DNA of 64,000 nt from Paracoccaceae bacterium. GTDB taxonomy: Bacteria; Pseudomonadota; Alphaproteobacteria; Rhodobacterales; Rhodobacteraceae. Position numbers and translations under genes: made by a program. Below, piece after piece: positions 7,333-21,622 of this stretch (its first letter is position 1; the number at the start of each line of letters is the position of its first letter). The stretch is taken from assembly GCA_014762635.1 (NCBI GenBank), contig JABURR010000042.1, forward strand, positions 1 to 64,000. The letters are read 5' to 3'. The notes beneath the pieces are model-generated. The model did not search any database. It saw only the letters and a program-made list of their open reading frames with translations, and had not been told where the DNA came from.

Positions 7333-10053
7333 GTGAGCGATACTCCCGAACCCCCTGAAAACGAAGACGAAATGACGCCCGAAGGGCCGCGTTATCACGG
7401 CCCGACGATCTCGATCGAGCAGGAGATGCGAAGCTCTTACCTCGATTACGCGATGAGCGTCATCGTCAGCCGTGCCATCCCGGACCTTCGGGATGGTCTG
7501 AAACCCGTGCACCGGCGGATCCTCTATGCCATGCACGAGACCGGGAACACGCACGACAAGCCCTATCGCAAGTCCGCCCGTCCGGTCGGTGACGTCATGG
7601 GTAAATACCACCCGCATGGCGACAGCGCGATCTATGACGCGCTTGTGCGGATGGCGCAGGATTTCTCCATGTCCCTGCCCCTGCTTGATGGTCAGGGCAA
7701 CTTCGGCTCCATGGATGGCGATAACGCCGCGGCCATGCGCTATACCGAGGTGCGTATGGACGCGCCCGCGCAGGCGCTGCTGGCCGACATCGAGAAAGAG
7801 ACCGTCAACTTTCAGGACAACTACGACGGCAAGGACAAGGAACCGACGGTCCTGCCGGCGCGGTTCCCGAACATGCTGGTCAACGGGGCTGGCGGTATCG
7901 CTGTGGGCATGGCCACGAATATTCCGCCGCACAACCTGGGCGAGGTCGTGGACGCGACCCTGGCACTGATCGAAGAGCCTGACCTGACCTCGGAACAGCT
8001 GATGGAATACGTGCCCGCGCCGGACTTCCCGACGGGCGGCATCATTCTGGGGCGCAACGGTGCGCGGAAGGCCTATCTTGAAGGGCGCGGCAGCGTCATC
8101 GTGCGCGCGAAGACCCGGATCGAGGAGATCCGCAAGGACCGCTACGCCATCGTCCTCGACGAGATCCCCTACCAGGTGAACAAGGCGTCGATGATCGAGA
8201 AGATCGCCGACCTGGTACGTGAGAAGAAACTCGAAGGCATCTCGGCGGTTCAGGACGAATCCGATCGCGTCGGCATCCGCGTTGTCATCGAGTTGAAGCG
8301 GGATGCCACCCCCGAAGTGGTGCTGAATCAGCTCTTCCGCTACACGCAGATGCAGACCTCTTTTGGCTGCAACATGCTGGCACTGAACGGTGGTCGGCCC
8401 GAGCAACTGACGCTGCGGGATTTCCTGAAGTATTTCATTGAGTTCCGCGAAGAAGTCGTGGCGCGACGCACCGCTTATGACCTGCGCAAGGCACGCGAAC
8501 GCAGCCATGTACTCTGTGGTCTGGCCGTTGCGGTCTCGAACGTGGACGAGGTCGTCGCGACGATCCGTGCATCGGCCGATGCGGCGGAAGCCCGAGAAAA
8601 GCTGATGACGCGCCGTTGGCCCGCCGCCGACATCGCGGACTACATCCGCCTGATCGATGATCCGACCCACACCATGAACGAGGACGGGACCTACAACCTG
8701 TCCGAGACACAGGCTCGGGAAATCCTCAATCTTCGGCTTCAGCGCCTGACCCAGATCGGTGTCAAAGAGGTCACCGGGGAGCTCGAAGAGCTTGCCGCGA
8801 AGATCCAGGATTATCTCGACATTCTGCGCTCGCGCGAGCGCATCATGTCGATCATCTCGGACGAGTTGAAAGAGGTCCGCGAGAAATTTGCCGTGCCGCG
8901 CCGGTCCGAAATCGTCGACTGGTCTGGCGACATGGACGACGAGGACCTGATTGAGCGCGAAGACATGGTCGTGACTGTCACCCAGTCCGGCTATATCAAG
9001 CGCACGCCGCTGGCCGAATTCCGTGCTCAGCGCCGGGGCGGCAAGGGCCTTGCTGGCATGGCGACCAAGGAAGATGACGTGGTCACCACGCTCTTCGTGG
9101 CGAATACCCACACGCAGCTTCTGTTCTTCACCACCGACGGCATGGTCTACAAGCTGAAGACGTGGCGCCTTCCGCTGGGTGGCCGCAACGCCCGCGGCAA
9201 GGCCATCGTGAATATCCTGCCGATCCCGACCGGCGTTTCGATCGCGGCGATCATGCCGGTCGACCGGGACGAGGCAGAGTGGGATCAACTCCAGATCGTC
9301 TTTGCCACCTCGATGGGTGACGTGCGGCGCAATGCACTGTCGGATTTCACCAATGTGAAGTCCAACGGCAAGATCGCGATGAAACTGCCCGAGGGCGTCA
9401 GCTTGGTGAACGCGCGCATCGCGACCGAAGACGACGACATGATGCTGGTAACGGCGATGGGCCGTGCCATCCGATTCAGCACCACGGATGTGCGGGTCTT
9501 CAAGGGGCGTGATTCCACCGGTGTTCGGGGTATCCGCCTGGCTGAGGGCGACGAGGTCGTCTCCATGGCTGTCATCCGCCATTTCGAGGCAACCGCAGAG
9601 GAACGCACCGCCTATCTGAAGATGCGTCGCGCCGTGGCAGGCGTGACCGAAGAGGGCGAAGAGGAAGAAGCCCCCGCCGCCGCCGATTTCAGCCAGGAGC
9701 GCTATGCCGAAATGTCGGCAGCCGAGGATCTGATCCTGACGATCTCGGCGAAAGGTTCGGGAAAGCTGAGCTCCAGTCACGACTACCCGGTTCGCGGTCG
9801 CGGCGGTCAAGGTGTGATGGCGATGGACAAGGCCATGCGCGGCGGCAAGCTGGTGGCTTCCTTCCCGGTGGATATGGACGACCAGATCATGCTGGCGACC
9901 TCGACCGGCCAATCCATCCGCTGTCCGGTTGACGGAATCTCGTTCCGTTCGCGCAGCGCGGGCGGTGTGAAGGTCTTCGACACGGCCGCCGGGGAAGAGG
10001 TGGTTTCTGTTGCCTGGATCGCCGAGAAATCCGACGAACAAGCGGAGATTTGA
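7333..10053 (+). CDS. gyrA: DNA gyrase subunit A
   Basis: The breakage-reunion subunit of DNA gyrase, about 906 residues. The catalytic tyrosine lies in AMRYTEVRM. The quinolone-resistance region reads [18 protein letters not shown], with Ser and Asp at the positions equivalent to E. coli 83 and 87, so it is wild type there. The C-terminal beta-pinwheel repeats follow, interrupted at about residue 773 by a Glu-rich acidic insert seen in alphaproteobacterial GyrA. The start is probably the GTG at 7333 ([10 protein letters not shown]); the longer upstream frame from 7210 encodes sequence unlike the family. It stands alone, as is usual in this group. Confidence 0.97.
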   Translation: MSDTPEPPENEDEMTPEGPRYHGPTISIEQEMRSSYLDYAMSVIVSRAIPDLRDGLKPVHRRILYAMHETGNTHDKPYRKSARPVGDVMGKYHPHGDSAIYDALVRMAQDFSMSLPLLDGQGNFGSMDGDNAAAMRYTEVRMDAPAQALLADIEKETVNFQDNYDGKDKEPTVLPARFPNMLVNGAGGIAVGMATNIPPHNLGEVVDATLALIEEPDLTSEQLMEYVPAPDFPTGGIILGRNGARKAYLEGRGSVIVRAKTRIEEIRKDRYAIVLDEIPYQVNKASMIEKIADLVREKKLEGISAVQDESDRVGIRVVIELKRDATPEVVLNQLFRYTQMQTSFGCNMLALNGGRPEQLTLRDFLKYFIEFREEVVARRTAYDLRKARERSHVLCGLAVAVSNVDEVVATIRASADAAEAREKLMTRRWPAADIADYIRLIDDPTHTMNEDGTYNLSETQAREILNLRLQRLTQIGVKEVTGELEELAAKIQDYLDILRSRERIMSIISDELKEVREKFAVPRRSEIVDWSGDMDDEDLIEREDMVVTVTQSGYIKRTPLAEFRAQRRGGKGLAGMATKEDDVVTTLFVANTHTQLLFFTTDGMVYKLKTWRLPLGGRNARGKAIVNILPIPTGVSIAAIMPVDRDEAEWDQLQIVFATSMGDVRRNALSDFTNVKSNGKIAMKLPEGVSLVNARIATEDDDMMLVTAMGRAIRFSTTDVRVFKGRDSTGVRGIRLAEGDEVVSMAVIRHFEATAEERTAYLKMRRAVAGVTEEGEEEEAPAAADFSQERYAEMSAAEDLILTISAKGSGKLSSSHDYPVRGRGGQGVMAMDKAMRGGKLVASFPVDMDDQIMLATSTGQSIRCPVDGISFRSRSAGGVKVFDTAAGEEVVSVAWIAEKSDEQAEI

Positions 10054-10064
10054 TCACCCGCCAA

Positions 10065-10091
10065 ACTACCGCTTTTCACAAAGGCGGTAGT
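10065..10091 (+). terminator. stem-loop after gyrA, possible terminator
   Basis: Perfect 8-bp arms ACTACCGC and GCGGTAGT enclose an 11-nt loop, 12 bp after the gyrA stop. There is no good U-tract after it, so termination would be weak or Rho-assisted, or the stem may only protect the 3' end. Confidence 0.5.
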
Positions 10092-10214
10092 AAGGTACAT
10101 TTAAGTATAAATACCAAGGATTTAGCGGCAGTTTCCGAAACAAGTCCATTTCTTTAGTCAGTTTGTGCATGAATCCCGTCCAATGTTGGGCGCAACAACC
10201 GAATGGATTGAGCA

Positions 10215-10844
10215 ATGGCAAGGCAGAATATGCTGAGGTTGGATACCAGTGACGTGGCGTTGGCTGCGGCCCGTATGCTGATCGCGTCGTATTTCATCGC
10301 CAAGGCAAGTGGCTTCGTGGTCGATTCCGATACCGATGCGCTGGTCAAGGTCGTGCTTCCTGATGACACCGCGGCTTGGGCAGCGGCAGGTTTTGTATAC
10401 CTGACGGCCTTTTTCGTGATGGTCGGTCGATACACACGGGGCGCGGCCCTTCTGTTGGCGACCTATTCTGTTTGGTCGAGCATTGTCGCCAATGTCGGCC
10501 TTTCGAGCCAAGCGGATGTGGCCGAGCTCTGGAGCGATCTCGCGATGGTAGGTGCACTACTTCTCGTTTCGCTTACGCATCGTGGAACCTCCCAAAAGAT
10601 GCGGCTGTCGAAGCGCAAGGTCGCACCACGTCGGATCACGATTCGCCCATCTACCCCGGAGACTCCGCCAGAGGATCCTTCGGTTGCCAAGCCTGCTTTG
10701 GTAGAGCCGATCAGTGCCGATAATCAGTCGGAGACACAAACGACTGCACAGGACGGTGGAGGTGAAACCGCTATCGAAGCCATCGAAGATATCGAAAACG
10801 TGTTCATCGATTTGGAAGAGCATCGCAAGAAGCGCCTCGCCTGA
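10215..10844 (+). CDS. four-helix membrane protein, DoxX-like
   Basis: A 209-residue protein with about four hydrophobic segments near residues 15-33, 57-74, 77-95 and 104-121, the spacing of DoxX-type small membrane proteins. A cytosolic tail follows, rich in Pro, Glu and Thr, probably disordered, ending in an acidic helix and KKRLA. The tail is longer than in ordinary DoxX proteins. It begins at the ATG at 10215 behind a GAGCA-type purine run. No function can be assigned. It lies between gyrA and trmFO on the same strand, 55 bp before the latter. Confidence 0.6.
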   Translation: MARQNMLRLDTSDVALAAARMLIASYFIAKASGFVVDSDTDALVKVVLPDDTAAWAAAGFVYLTAFFVMVGRYTRGAALLLATYSVWSSIVANVGLSSQADVAELWSDLAMVGALLLVSLTHRGTSQKMRLSKRKVAPRRITIRPSTPETPPEDPSVAKPALVEPISADNQSETQTTAQDGGGETAIEAIEDIENVFIDLEEHRKKRLA

Positions 10845-10899
10845 TATCTTCTGAGGTGCAGCCCTTTTCAAGCGCGCCTTGCACCGCTACATCGCGGGC

Positions 10900-12255
10900 A
10901 TGACCAAGACACTCCACATCGTAGGCGGCGGCATGGCCGGGTCCGAGGCGGCCTGGCAGGCCGCCCGGATGGGCATTGACGTCGTCATCCACGAGATGCG
11001 GCCCAAGGTCGGCACCTTCGCGCATCGTACCGGCAACCTCGCCGAGATGGTCTGTTCCAACTCCTTCCGCTCGGATGATGACGAGCAGAACGCGGTTGGC
11101 CTGCTGCATTGGGAAATGCGCGCGGCCGGCGGCCTGATCATGGAGATGGCCGACCGCCATGCCCTGCCCGCGGGCGGTGCCCTGGCGGTGGACCGCGATC
11201 TTTTTGCCGAGGCCGTGACCGAACAACTCAGATCGCACCCGCGCGTGACCGTCGCCGAGGGTGAGATCGACAGCCTTCCGGAAGACGGCTCCTGGATCAT
11301 CGCCACAGGTCCGTTGACCTCGGGCAACCTTGCCGAGGCGATCCGTGTCGAGACCGGGGCCGAAGCGCTGGCCTTTTTCGACGCGATCGCCCCAATCGTC
11401 TATGCCGAGAGTATCGACATGAACGTCGCCTGGATGCAGTCGCGCTACGATAAGGGCGAGACCGAGGAAGAGCAGAAGGCCTACCTCAACTGCCCGATGA
11501 CCAAGGATCAGTACGAGGCTTTCATCGACGCGCTTCTGGCCGCCGACAAGACCGAGTTCCACGAGGGCGAAACCGCGGGCTATTTCGACGGCTGCCTGCC
11601 TATTGAAGTCATGGCTGAGCGTGGTCGCGAGACCCTGCGCCACGGGCCGATGAAACCCGTGGGTCTGACCAATTCGCATCGCCCCGAGGAAAAAGCCTAC
11701 GCCGTGGTGCAATTGCGCAGGGATAACGCTTTGGGGACGCTGTTCAACATCGTGGGCTTTCAGACCAAGATGAAATACGGCGCCCAGACCGATGTCTTCC
11801 GGATGATCCCAGGGTTGGAAAACGCCAGCTTTGCCCGGCTTGGGGGCATCCACCGGAACACCTTCATCAACTCCCCCACCCTGCTCGATGATCAGATGCG
11901 GTTGAAGTCACGACCGAACATCCGCTTCGCCGGTCAGATCACCGGGGTCGAGGGCTACGTGGAAAGCGCCGCGATGGGCCTTCTGGCCGGACGCTTGGCC
12001 GCCTCGGAATTGCTTGGAAAAACCATGTCCGCCCCGCCCCCGGTGACGGCGACAGGTGCGCTGGTGACCCATATCACCGGCGGGGCCGAGGCCAAGACGT
12101 TCCAGCCAATGAATGTGAATTTCGGGCTCTTCCCGCCGGTCGAGGGGCTGAAAGCCGGGCGCCGGGGCCGCAAGGACCGCTACAAGGCTTATACTGACCG
12201 GGCCAAGGCCGCCTGGACCGAATGGCTGGGCGCGTCGGAACAGGACGCCGCGTGA
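10900..12255 (+). CDS. trmFO: methylenetetrahydrofolate-tRNA (uracil-54-C5) methyltransferase
   Basis: A folate- and FAD-dependent enzyme that makes 5-methyluridine at tRNA position 54. The 451-residue protein opens with the FAD-binding [20 protein letters not shown], followed by the GID/TrmFO signature stretch [14 protein letters not shown], which holds a conserved Cys. A second conserved region, NFGLFPP, is near the C-terminus. The start is the ATG at 10900; seven extra codons upstream are not part of the family. It is followed after 16 bp by gluQ, so two tRNA-modification genes lie together. Confidence 0.96.
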   Translation: MTKTLHIVGGGMAGSEAAWQAARMGIDVVIHEMRPKVGTFAHRTGNLAEMVCSNSFRSDDDEQNAVGLLHWEMRAAGGLIMEMADRHALPAGGALAVDRDLFAEAVTEQLRSHPRVTVAEGEIDSLPEDGSWIIATGPLTSGNLAEAIRVETGAEALAFFDAIAPIVYAESIDMNVAWMQSRYDKGETEEEQKAYLNCPMTKDQYEAFIDALLAADKTEFHEGETAGYFDGCLPIEVMAERGRETLRHGPMKPVGLTNSHRPEEKAYAVVQLRRDNALGTLFNIVGFQTKMKYGAQTDVFRMIPGLENASFARLGGIHRNTFINSPTLLDDQMRLKSRPNIRFAGQITGVEGYVESAAMGLLAGRLAASELLGKTMSAPPPVTATGALVTHITGGAEAKTFQPMNVNFGLFPPVEGLKAGRRGRKDRYKAYTDRAKAAWTEWLGASEQDAA

Positions 12256-12271
12256 GGCAGGGAGGACAGCC

Positions 12272-13150
12272 GTGACCTTTCGCACGCGCTTTGCCCCCTC
12301 TCCCACCGGGCCGCTGCACCTTGGCCACGCCTATTCCGCGATCCTCGCCCATGACATGGCAGCGGCCGAAGAGGGTGAGTTCCTGCTTCGGATCGAAGAC
12401 ATCGACCATTCCCGCTCTCGCCCCGAGTGGGAGGAGCTGATCTACGAGGATCTCCATTGGCTCGGCCTTTCCTGGCCAGAACCCGTCATGCGCCAGTCCG
12501 AGCGACAAGCGGCTTATGAGGCAGCACTGGATCGCCTTTGGGAGCGTGATCTTCTCTATGTCTGCACTTGCCGACGCCGCGATATCGAAGCCGCCGCCAG
12601 CGCCCCTCAGGAAGGCGCGCCTTTGCTCGGGCCGGACGGGATCGTCTATCCGGGCACCTGTCGAAAGAGTTTGCGCGCAGCGTCGGGACCCCGCCCCCGG
12701 GATGCGGTGTTGCGCCTGGACATGGCCGCCGCGCTGAAGGCGCTGTCCGCCAACGGCGGCGGGAAGATCGAGTTTTGTGAAACCGGTTCCAGCCCCAATG
12801 GTGCGTCAGGCTTGACCCAGATCAGTCACGTGCATCTCACGATGCTTGTAGGGGATGTGGTCCTTGCACGGCGGCAGATGGGAACATCCTACCACCTGTC
12901 GGTGGTTCTGGACGATGCCGAGCAGGGTATCACGCATGCGGTGCGCGGGCAGGATTTGTTCGAGACAACCGCGATTCACGTGGTCCTGCAACGCCTGCTG
13001 GACCTGCCAACGCCCATTTACCACCACCACAGGCTGATCCGTGACGAGAACGGCAGGCGCCTTGCCAAGCGTGATGATGCCCGCGCGATCCGAAAATACC
13101 GCAAGGATGGCGTGACGCCGGACGATATCCGGGCGATGGTAGGGCTCTAG
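12272..13150 (+). CDS. gluQ: glutamyl-Q tRNA(Asp) synthetase
   Basis: A truncated glutamyl-tRNA synthetase paralogue that attaches glutamate to queuosine in the anticodon of tRNA-Asp. At 292 residues it has only the catalytic domain. The FAPSPTGPLHLGHAYSA segment holds the HIGH-type motif (HLGH), and the KMSKS-equivalent is RLAKRDDARAI. A Cys-x-Cys pair at CTCRRRD and a later YPGTCR supply the zinc ligands typical of GluQRS. The start is a GTG at 12272 with GGGAGGAC upstream. The stop is one base from the end of the convergent hisI gene. Confidence 0.95.
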   Translation: MTFRTRFAPSPTGPLHLGHAYSAILAHDMAAAEEGEFLLRIEDIDHSRSRPEWEELIYEDLHWLGLSWPEPVMRQSERQAAYEAALDRLWERDLLYVCTCRRRDIEAAASAPQEGAPLLGPDGIVYPGTCRKSLRAASGPRPRDAVLRLDMAAALKALSANGGGKIEFCETGSSPNGASGLTQISHVHLTMLVGDVVLARRQMGTSYHLSVVLDDAEQGITHAVRGQDLFETTAIHVVLQRLLDLPTPIYHHHRLIRDENGRRLAKRDDARAIRKYRKDGVTPDDIRAMVGL

Positions 13151-13151
13151 C

Positions 13152-13511
13152 TCACGCCTCAGGGGCGAGGATTTCGACCTCATCTCCCGACTGCACCTCG
13201 GTATAGAAGCAGCTTCGGCGGTTGGTGTGGCAGGCCGGGCCGGTCTGTCGGATGCACAGCAGCAGGCAATCCCGGTCGCAATCGACTCTCAGGCTCACCA
13301 GTTCCTGCACATGACCCGAGGTCTCACCCTTGACCCAGAACGCCTTGCGCGACCGGGACCAGTAGGTCACCCGGCCTGTCTCAAGCGTGCGGGCCACGGC
13401 CTCGGCGTTCATCCAGGCCATCATCAGGACATCGCCGTTCTCGGCATCCTGCGCGATCGCGGGAATGAGGCCCGCCTCGTTATAGACCAATGTCGTGGGG
13501 TCGAATGGCAT
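13152..13511 (-). CDS. hisI: phosphoribosyl-AMP cyclohydrolase
   Basis: Third step of histidine biosynthesis: opens the adenine ring of phosphoribosyl-AMP. The 119-residue length is normal for the stand-alone form. Signature stretches are VLMMAWMNAEA, TYWSRSRKAFWVKGETSG, DCDRDCLLLCIRQTGPACHTN with metal-binding Asp/Cys residues, and SCFYT. The start is the ATG at 13511 (MPFDPTTLVYNEAG). It is away from other his genes and divergent from the NifU-like scaffold gene. Confidence 0.96.
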   Translation of the reverse strand: MPFDPTTLVYNEAGLIPAIAQDAENGDVLMMAWMNAEAVARTLETGRVTYWSRSRKAFWVKGETSGHVQELVSLRVDCDRDCLLLCIRQTGPACHTNRRSCFYTEVQSGDEVEILAPEA

Positions 13512-13575
13512 GATCCATCCTTTTCTTGAGCCGATGCCTCGCCTATCTATGGCAGAGGCAGGCAAAGGGAAAGCC

Positions 13576-14028
13576 ATGAGCGACTCGGATCTTATCAAGC
13601 TTTACTCCGGCAGAATCCTGGAACTGACGACCCAGATTCCGCATACGGAGCGTCTTGAAAACCCCGACGCCACCGTGCGCCGCCGCTCCCCGCTTTGCGG
13701 ATCGACTGTGACGGTGGACGTGATCCTGGAAGACGGGAAAATCAAGGATTTCGGTCAGGACGTGAAGGCCTGCGCCTTGGGCCAGGCGGCTGCATCCGTT
13801 GTCGGCGCCCATGTCATCGGCCGAACCAGGGCCGAGGTGGAAAAGGCGCGCGATGAACTCAAGGCCATGCTGAAGGATGGGGGTGATCCGCCCTCGCCGC
13901 CCTTCGATGAGCTCGAGGTCCTCCTGCCAGCCCGCGAGTACAAGAACCGCCACGCCTCCATCATGCTTGCTCTGGAAGCCACGGTCGAGGCCATGGCCGA
14001 GGCCGAGAAATCCGCACAAGCCTGTTAA
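13576..14028 (+). CDS. NifU/IscU-like iron-sulfur cluster scaffold protein
   Basis: A 150-residue protein with an IscU/NifU-N fold. The SPLCGSTVTVDVILEDGKI segment corresponds to the first scaffold cysteine region, and VKACALGQAAASVVGAHVIG to the second Cys loop. The third ligand cysteine of true IscU is not obvious, although a Cys is the last residue of the protein (AQAC). It may be a SufU-like or diverged scaffold. The start is the ATG at 13576 behind AGGGAAAG. The protein contains no helicase or ferredoxin fusion and has no isc/suf genes beside it; sufE lies 7 kb away. Confidence 0.8.
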   Translation: MSDSDLIKLYSGRILELTTQIPHTERLENPDATVRRRSPLCGSTVTVDVILEDGKIKDFGQDVKACALGQAAASVVGAHVIGRTRAEVEKARDELKAMLKDGGDPPSPPFDELEVLLPAREYKNRHASIMLALEATVEAMAEAEKSAQAC

Positions 14029-14061
14029 AAAAAACCGCCGCACTCCGGAGGGAGGCGGCGG
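14027..14061 (-). terminator. intrinsic terminator, minus strand
   Basis: On the minus strand CCGCCG and inner CTCC/GGAG pair to form a long GC stem followed by eight U (14034-14027). It can end the transcript carrying the small peptide gene at 14326-14204, and perhaps read-through from recG. Confidence 0.85.
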
Positions 14062-14203
14062 CAAGTAAGCGTGTCTGTTACAGATCCGGCTTTCGGGGTG
14101 GATGAGGCAGAAACCCCGGACGTGGGACAGGCAATGTCAGGTCAGGCGCCATCATGTGGGGACAGGTGGGCGCGATGGCCGGAACAGACCGCAGGCAGTA
14201 CTC

Positions 14204-14326
14204 CTAGTAAATCGAAGGCAGGTGAAGCGCACCGAACAGGATGATCGCGAGAGCGGCCATGCCGACCGTATCCTCGAGGATCGTGGGGGCGGACCTGTGA
14301 ATTATCGCGCGGACTTCCGTGAACAT
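14204..14326 (-). CDS. 40-residue single-span membrane peptide behind an SOS box
   Basis: The frame from the ATG at 14326 to TAG encodes 40 residues: a basic and polar half (MFTEVRAIIHRSAPTILED) and a hydrophobic segment (GMAALAIILFGALHLP). A strong GAGGAG ribosome site lies 7 bp before the ATG. The gene has its own spacing from recG, and a LexA-type box about 60-75 bp upstream. A clear intrinsic terminator follows. This layout recalls SOS-induced small membrane toxins such as TisB, but I see no sequence match that proves such a role. Confidence 0.6.
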   Translation of the reverse strand: MFTEVRAIIHRSAPTILEDTVGMAALAIILFGALHLPSIY

Positions 14327-14385
14327 TTGCAACTCCTCTTCCCTTGAGTTGCTATCTTGTTCTCATAGTGCGTCGGATTTGTAAA

Positions 14386-14410
14386 GAACTTTATGAGAAC
14401 ATCGGAGAAC
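14386..14410 (-). promoter_or_regulatory. LexA-type SOS box
   Basis: On the + strand GAAC-N7-GAAC (14386-14400) followed after six bases by another GAAC (14407-14410); read on the minus strand it is GTTC-N7-GTTC, the direct-repeat SOS box known from Rhodobacter. It lies between the recG stop (14427) and the 40-residue peptide gene, 60 bp before the latter. A distal mirror copy, GTTCTCATA at 14359-14367, forms an inverted repeat with TTATGAGAAC at 14391-14400. Confidence 0.6.
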
Positions 14411-14426
14411 ATTATGGCATCAAAGG

Positions 14427-18664
<4,238 letters not shown>

Positions 18665-18720
18665 TCACTCCCCACGTGATAGGAGGGAGCCCACGAGAGG
18701 TCCAGAGTTTCCGGAGCGTT

Positions 18721-19437
18721 TCAGGCGCGCAGGGCGATGCCTTCCGCCACTTCGGCCTGCGGTGCTGGATCGCGCAGGACATATCCCCTGCCCCAAACGG
18801 TTTCGATATAGTTTTCGCCGTCTGTCGCCTCGTTCAACTTCTTGCGCAGCTTGCAGATGAAAACGTCGATGATCTTGAGTTCCGGTTCATCCATGCCGCC
18901 GTAGAGGTGGTTGAGAAACATCTCCTTGGTGAGCGTCGTTCCCTTGCGCAGGCTGAGAAGTTCCAGCATCTGGTATTCCTTGCCGGTCAGGTGAACGGGC
19001 TGGCCTTCTGCCTCGACGGTCTTGGCGTCGAGGTTCACGGCGACCTTGCCCGTATGGATCACCGACTGGGAATGCCCCTTGGACCGGCGAATGATCGCGT
19101 GGATGCGGGCAACCAGTTCTTCCCGATGGAAGGGCTTCGTCATGTAGTCGTCTGCGCCGAACCCGAAGCCCTTGATCTTGCTTTCGGTATCGTCAGAGCC
19201 GCTCAGGATCAGGATCGGCGTGTTGATCCGCGCCAGGCGCAGCTGCCGTAGAACGTCATGCCCGGTCATGTCCGGCAGGTTGAGGTCCAGAAGGATCAGG
19301 TCGTAATCATACAATTTCGCCAGGTCGATCCCTTCCTCCCCCATGTCCGTGCAGAAGACGTTCAGGCTGGCGTGGGTCAGCATCAGTTCGATGCTGCGTG
19401 ACGTGGTCGGGTCGTCTTCAACCAGAAGAATCCTCAT
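18721..19437 (-). CDS. ctrA: cell-cycle response regulator CtrA
   Basis: An OmpR-family response regulator of 238 residues. The receiver domain has acidic D8-D9, phospho-acceptor D51 ([11 protein letters not shown]) and K at DDYMTKPF. The C-terminal winged-helix ends with RGYVLRDP. The strong conservation of [17 protein letters not shown] identifies CtrA. In Rhodobacterales it controls motility and gene-transfer-agent functions and is not always essential. It lies directly downstream of sciP with 95 bp between them, where a near-consensus CtrA box occurs. Confidence 0.97.
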   Translation of the reverse strand: MRILLVEDDPTTSRSIELMLTHASLNVFCTDMGEEGIDLAKLYDYDLILLDLNLPDMTGHDVLRQLRLARINTPILILSGSDDTESKIKGFGFGADDYMTKPFHREELVARIHAIIRRSKGHSQSVIHTGKVAVNLDAKTVEAEGQPVHLTGKEYQMLELLSLRKGTTLTKEMFLNHLYGGMDEPELKIIDVFICKLRKKLNEATDGENYIETVWGRGYVLRDPAPQAEVAEGIALRA

Positions 19438-19491
19438 TACAATGCTCCATTTCCTTCCATCCCACCGGCCTAAAGCTTTGGGGAGGAATGG

Positions 19492-19506
19492 TTAATTACA
19501 CGTTAC
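19492..19506. promoter_or_regulatory. near-consensus CtrA binding site
   Basis: TTAA (19492-19495), seven bases, then TTAC (19503-19506), one mismatch from the TTAA-N7-TTAA CtrA consensus. It is in the 95-bp gap between sciP and ctrA, just before ctrA, so autoregulation of ctrA is plausible. Confidence 0.5.
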
Positions 19507-19532
19507 CGATGTTAATAAATTAGAGCAGCAAC

Positions 19533-19811
19533 TTAAAGTTGTCTATATCGATTCAGGAGCGTCGCCTTCAAGGCGGCTTCGCCGAAGGAAGACACACGCT
19601 CCTCCCAACTCGAAAGCTCTTCATCCGAGATCGAGTAGAGCTTCATCGCTTCTCCCCGGTCGAGGAGCCCCGCCCTGATCGCCTTGACCACAAGGGCTTT
19701 GCGGCTGGCAACCCAGCGCTGTGTGTTGGTGGGCGGAAGTTCGGCCCGCGACAGGGTGGTTCCGTCTTCCAGTGTCACGGTTTCGGTCTTTTCAAGCGTC
19801 TTGATCTGCAT
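19533..19811 (-). CDS. sciP: CtrA inhibitor SciP (DUF1153)
   Basis: A 92-residue helix-turn-helix protein of the DUF1153 family. SciP binds CtrA at promoters and blocks its transcriptional output. Family marks are the TNTQRWVASRKALVVKAIRAGLLDRGEAMKLY region, containing WVASRKA, and a serine-rich SISDEELSSWEE segment before the C-terminal helix. It lies immediately upstream of ctrA on the same strand. The pair of regulator and inhibitor is a useful marker of alphaproteobacterial cell-cycle circuitry. The start is the ATG at 19811. Confidence 0.92.
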   Translation of the reverse strand: MQIKTLEKTETVTLEDGTTLSRAELPPTNTQRWVASRKALVVKAIRAGLLDRGEAMKLYSISDEELSSWEERVSSFGEAALKATLLNRYRQL

Positions 19812-19930
19812 TCGTGGTCCCCTGCCGGTTGCGAAGACCCTGCGCCGGGTGCGTTAATCGCCGGTGAAACGCGCCCTTGTTGTTGTGTCGCATTTTCCTA
19901 TATTTCGACGGACTTCCGAAAGGCACGATC

Positions 19931-21079
19931 ATGGCACTGGACAGCAACAACACCCCGCTGAACTCACTGGGCTTTGCGAAGAGCCCGGCCGAAACGCGCG
20001 TGGTCGTCGCCATGTCGGGCGGTGTGGATTCCTCGGTCGTGGCCGCGATGCTGGCCGAGGAAGGCTATGACGTGGTCGGCGTCACGCTCCAGCTCTATGA
20101 CCACGGCGCAGCGCTTGCCAAGAAGGGCGCCTGCTGCGCCGGTCGGGATATCCACGATGCGCGCCGCGTGGCCGAGGAGATGGGCTTTCCGCATTACGTG
20201 CTGGATTACGAGAATGTCTTCCGCGATGCGGTGATCGACGAGTTTGCCGACAGCTATCTTGCCGGGGCGACGCCCGTACCCTGCATCCGGTGCAATGAAC
20301 GGGTCAAGTTCAAGGACCTGCTTGGCACGGCGAAGGACCTGGATGCCGATTGCATGGCCACGGGCCACTACATCCAGCGCATGATGGGGGACGCCGGGGC
20401 TGAACTGCATTCGGCAGCCGACGCGGCGCGAGACCAGTCCTATTTCCTGTTTTCGACCACGCCGGAGCAACTGGACTACCTGCGCTTTCCGCTCGGCCAT
20501 CTGGCCTCCAAGGCCGAAACCCGGAAACTGGCCGCCAAATACGGGCTCAGCGTCGCGGACAAGCCCGACAGCCAGGACATTTGTTTCGTCCCTAACGGGA
20601 ACTACGCCAGCGTCATCGAGAAGCTGCGCCCGGGCGCGGCGGAACCGGGCGAGATCGTGGACATCGACGGCAACGTCCTGGGCGAGCATCGCGGCGTGAT
20701 CCACTACACCATCGGCCAACGCCGTGGCTTGGGTATCGGCGGCCTGTCCGACCCGCTTTACGTGGTCAAACTCGACGTGGACAATCGCCGGGTCATCGTG
20801 GGGCCGAAGGAAATGCTGGCCACGCGAACGGTTCCGGTGCGTGAAATCAACTGGCTGGGCGATGAGCCCTTCGACAGCCGGCCTGAATGGCATCTCTCGG
20901 TCAAGGTCCGTTCGACCCGACCGCCCACCGAAGCTATTATCCGGCCGCTCGGCCCGACCGAGGCCGAGGTGGAACTGACGTCGCCCGAAGAAGGCGTGTC
21001 CCCGGGACAGGCCTGCGTCTTCTACGATCCGAATGGCAGCCGCATCTACGGCGGCGGCTGGATCTGGAGGGGCAATTAA
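19931..21079 (+). CDS. mnmA: tRNA-specific 2-thiouridylase
   Basis: Adds sulfur to the wobble uridine of tRNAs for Lys, Glu and Gln. The 382-residue protein has the PP-loop [18 protein letters not shown] near the start, the catalytic cysteine pair CCAGRDI and the [10 protein letters not shown] region with a second catalytic Cys, plus the QDICFV segment. The ATG at 19931 is chosen, as the preceding 18 codons are not family sequence. It is divergent from sciP. Its stop overlaps that of the convergent sufE by 4 bp. Confidence 0.96.
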   Translation: MALDSNNTPLNSLGFAKSPAETRVVVAMSGGVDSSVVAAMLAEEGYDVVGVTLQLYDHGAALAKKGACCAGRDIHDARRVAEEMGFPHYVLDYENVFRDAVIDEFADSYLAGATPVPCIRCNERVKFKDLLGTAKDLDADCMATGHYIQRMMGDAGAELHSAADAARDQSYFLFSTTPEQLDYLRFPLGHLASKAETRKLAAKYGLSVADKPDSQDICFVPNGNYASVIEKLRPGAAEPGEIVDIDGNVLGEHRGVIHYTIGQRRGLGIGGLSDPLYVVKLDVDNRRVIVGPKEMLATRTVPVREINWLGDEPFDSRPEWHLSVKVRSTRPPTEAIIRPLGPTEAEVELTSPEEGVSPGQACVFYDPNGSRIYGGGWIWRGN

Positions 21080-21501
21080 CCCGCGGTTTCCGCCGCCAAC
21101 AGGCGTATGCGCTCCACCATGGCCCTGAGGCCGTTGGAGCGCTGCGCCGACAGGTGGTCGTGCAGCCCCAGCCGCGCCAGTTCGCCACCGGCATCGACCT
21201 TCAGGACCTCTTTCACTGGCAAGCCGCTATAGAGGGCGTGAAGCACCGCGATCAGGCCACGCACGATCATCGCGTCGCTGTCGCCACGAAACCGCAAAAT
21301 GGCGTCCGGGCCTTCGCCCTTGATCTCGGGCAGGATCCAGACCTGGCTGGCGCAGCCCTCCACCTTGGTGGCCGGGACGCGGAAGGCCTCTTCAAGCGGG
21401 TCCATCGCCTTGCCCATGTCGATGACGTGACGATAGCGATCCTCCCAGTCGTCGAGGAATTCGAACGTGTCTGCAATCTCTTCGAACGCTTCCGTGGCCA
21501 T
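21076..21501 (-). CDS. sufE: cysteine desulfuration protein SufE
   Basis: Accepts sulfur from the desulfurase SufS and passes it to iron-sulfur assembly. The 141-residue protein has the SufE signature [11 protein letters not shown] with the active-site cysteine, and the [13 protein letters not shown] segment. The start is the ATG at 21501; an upstream in-frame ATG at 21513 is possible, but GGAGCGG before 21501 suits the chosen start. It is separate from any suf operon visible here and ends overlapping mnmA by 4 bp. Confidence 0.93.
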   Translation of the reverse strand: MATEAFEEIADTFEFLDDWEDRYRHVIDMGKAMDPLEEAFRVPATKVEGCASQVWILPEIKGEGPDAILRFRGDSDAMIVRGLIAVLHALYSGLPVKEVLKVDAGGELARLGLHDHLSAQRSNGLRAMVERIRLLAAETAG

Positions 21502-21622
21502 CTTCCGCTCCATTTCGCTGCCCTTCACCTAGGACGCCGCGCCGAGAAGGTCCAGCCTGCCGCTGAAGGCTTTTCAAACAGTCCGCCGTGGGGTACGCCA
21601 GACGCGGTTTCTTTGTGGGGCA

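Noticed and set aside
7297-10041. A 914-codon open frame on the minus strand opposite gyrA
   Set aside because: Antisense shadow of the gyrA reading frame in high-GC DNA; it has no family sequence and no ribosome site.
10065-10091. Strong intrinsic terminator call for the gyrA stem-loop
   Set aside because: The perfect stem lacks a U-tract, so it is given only as a possible terminator.
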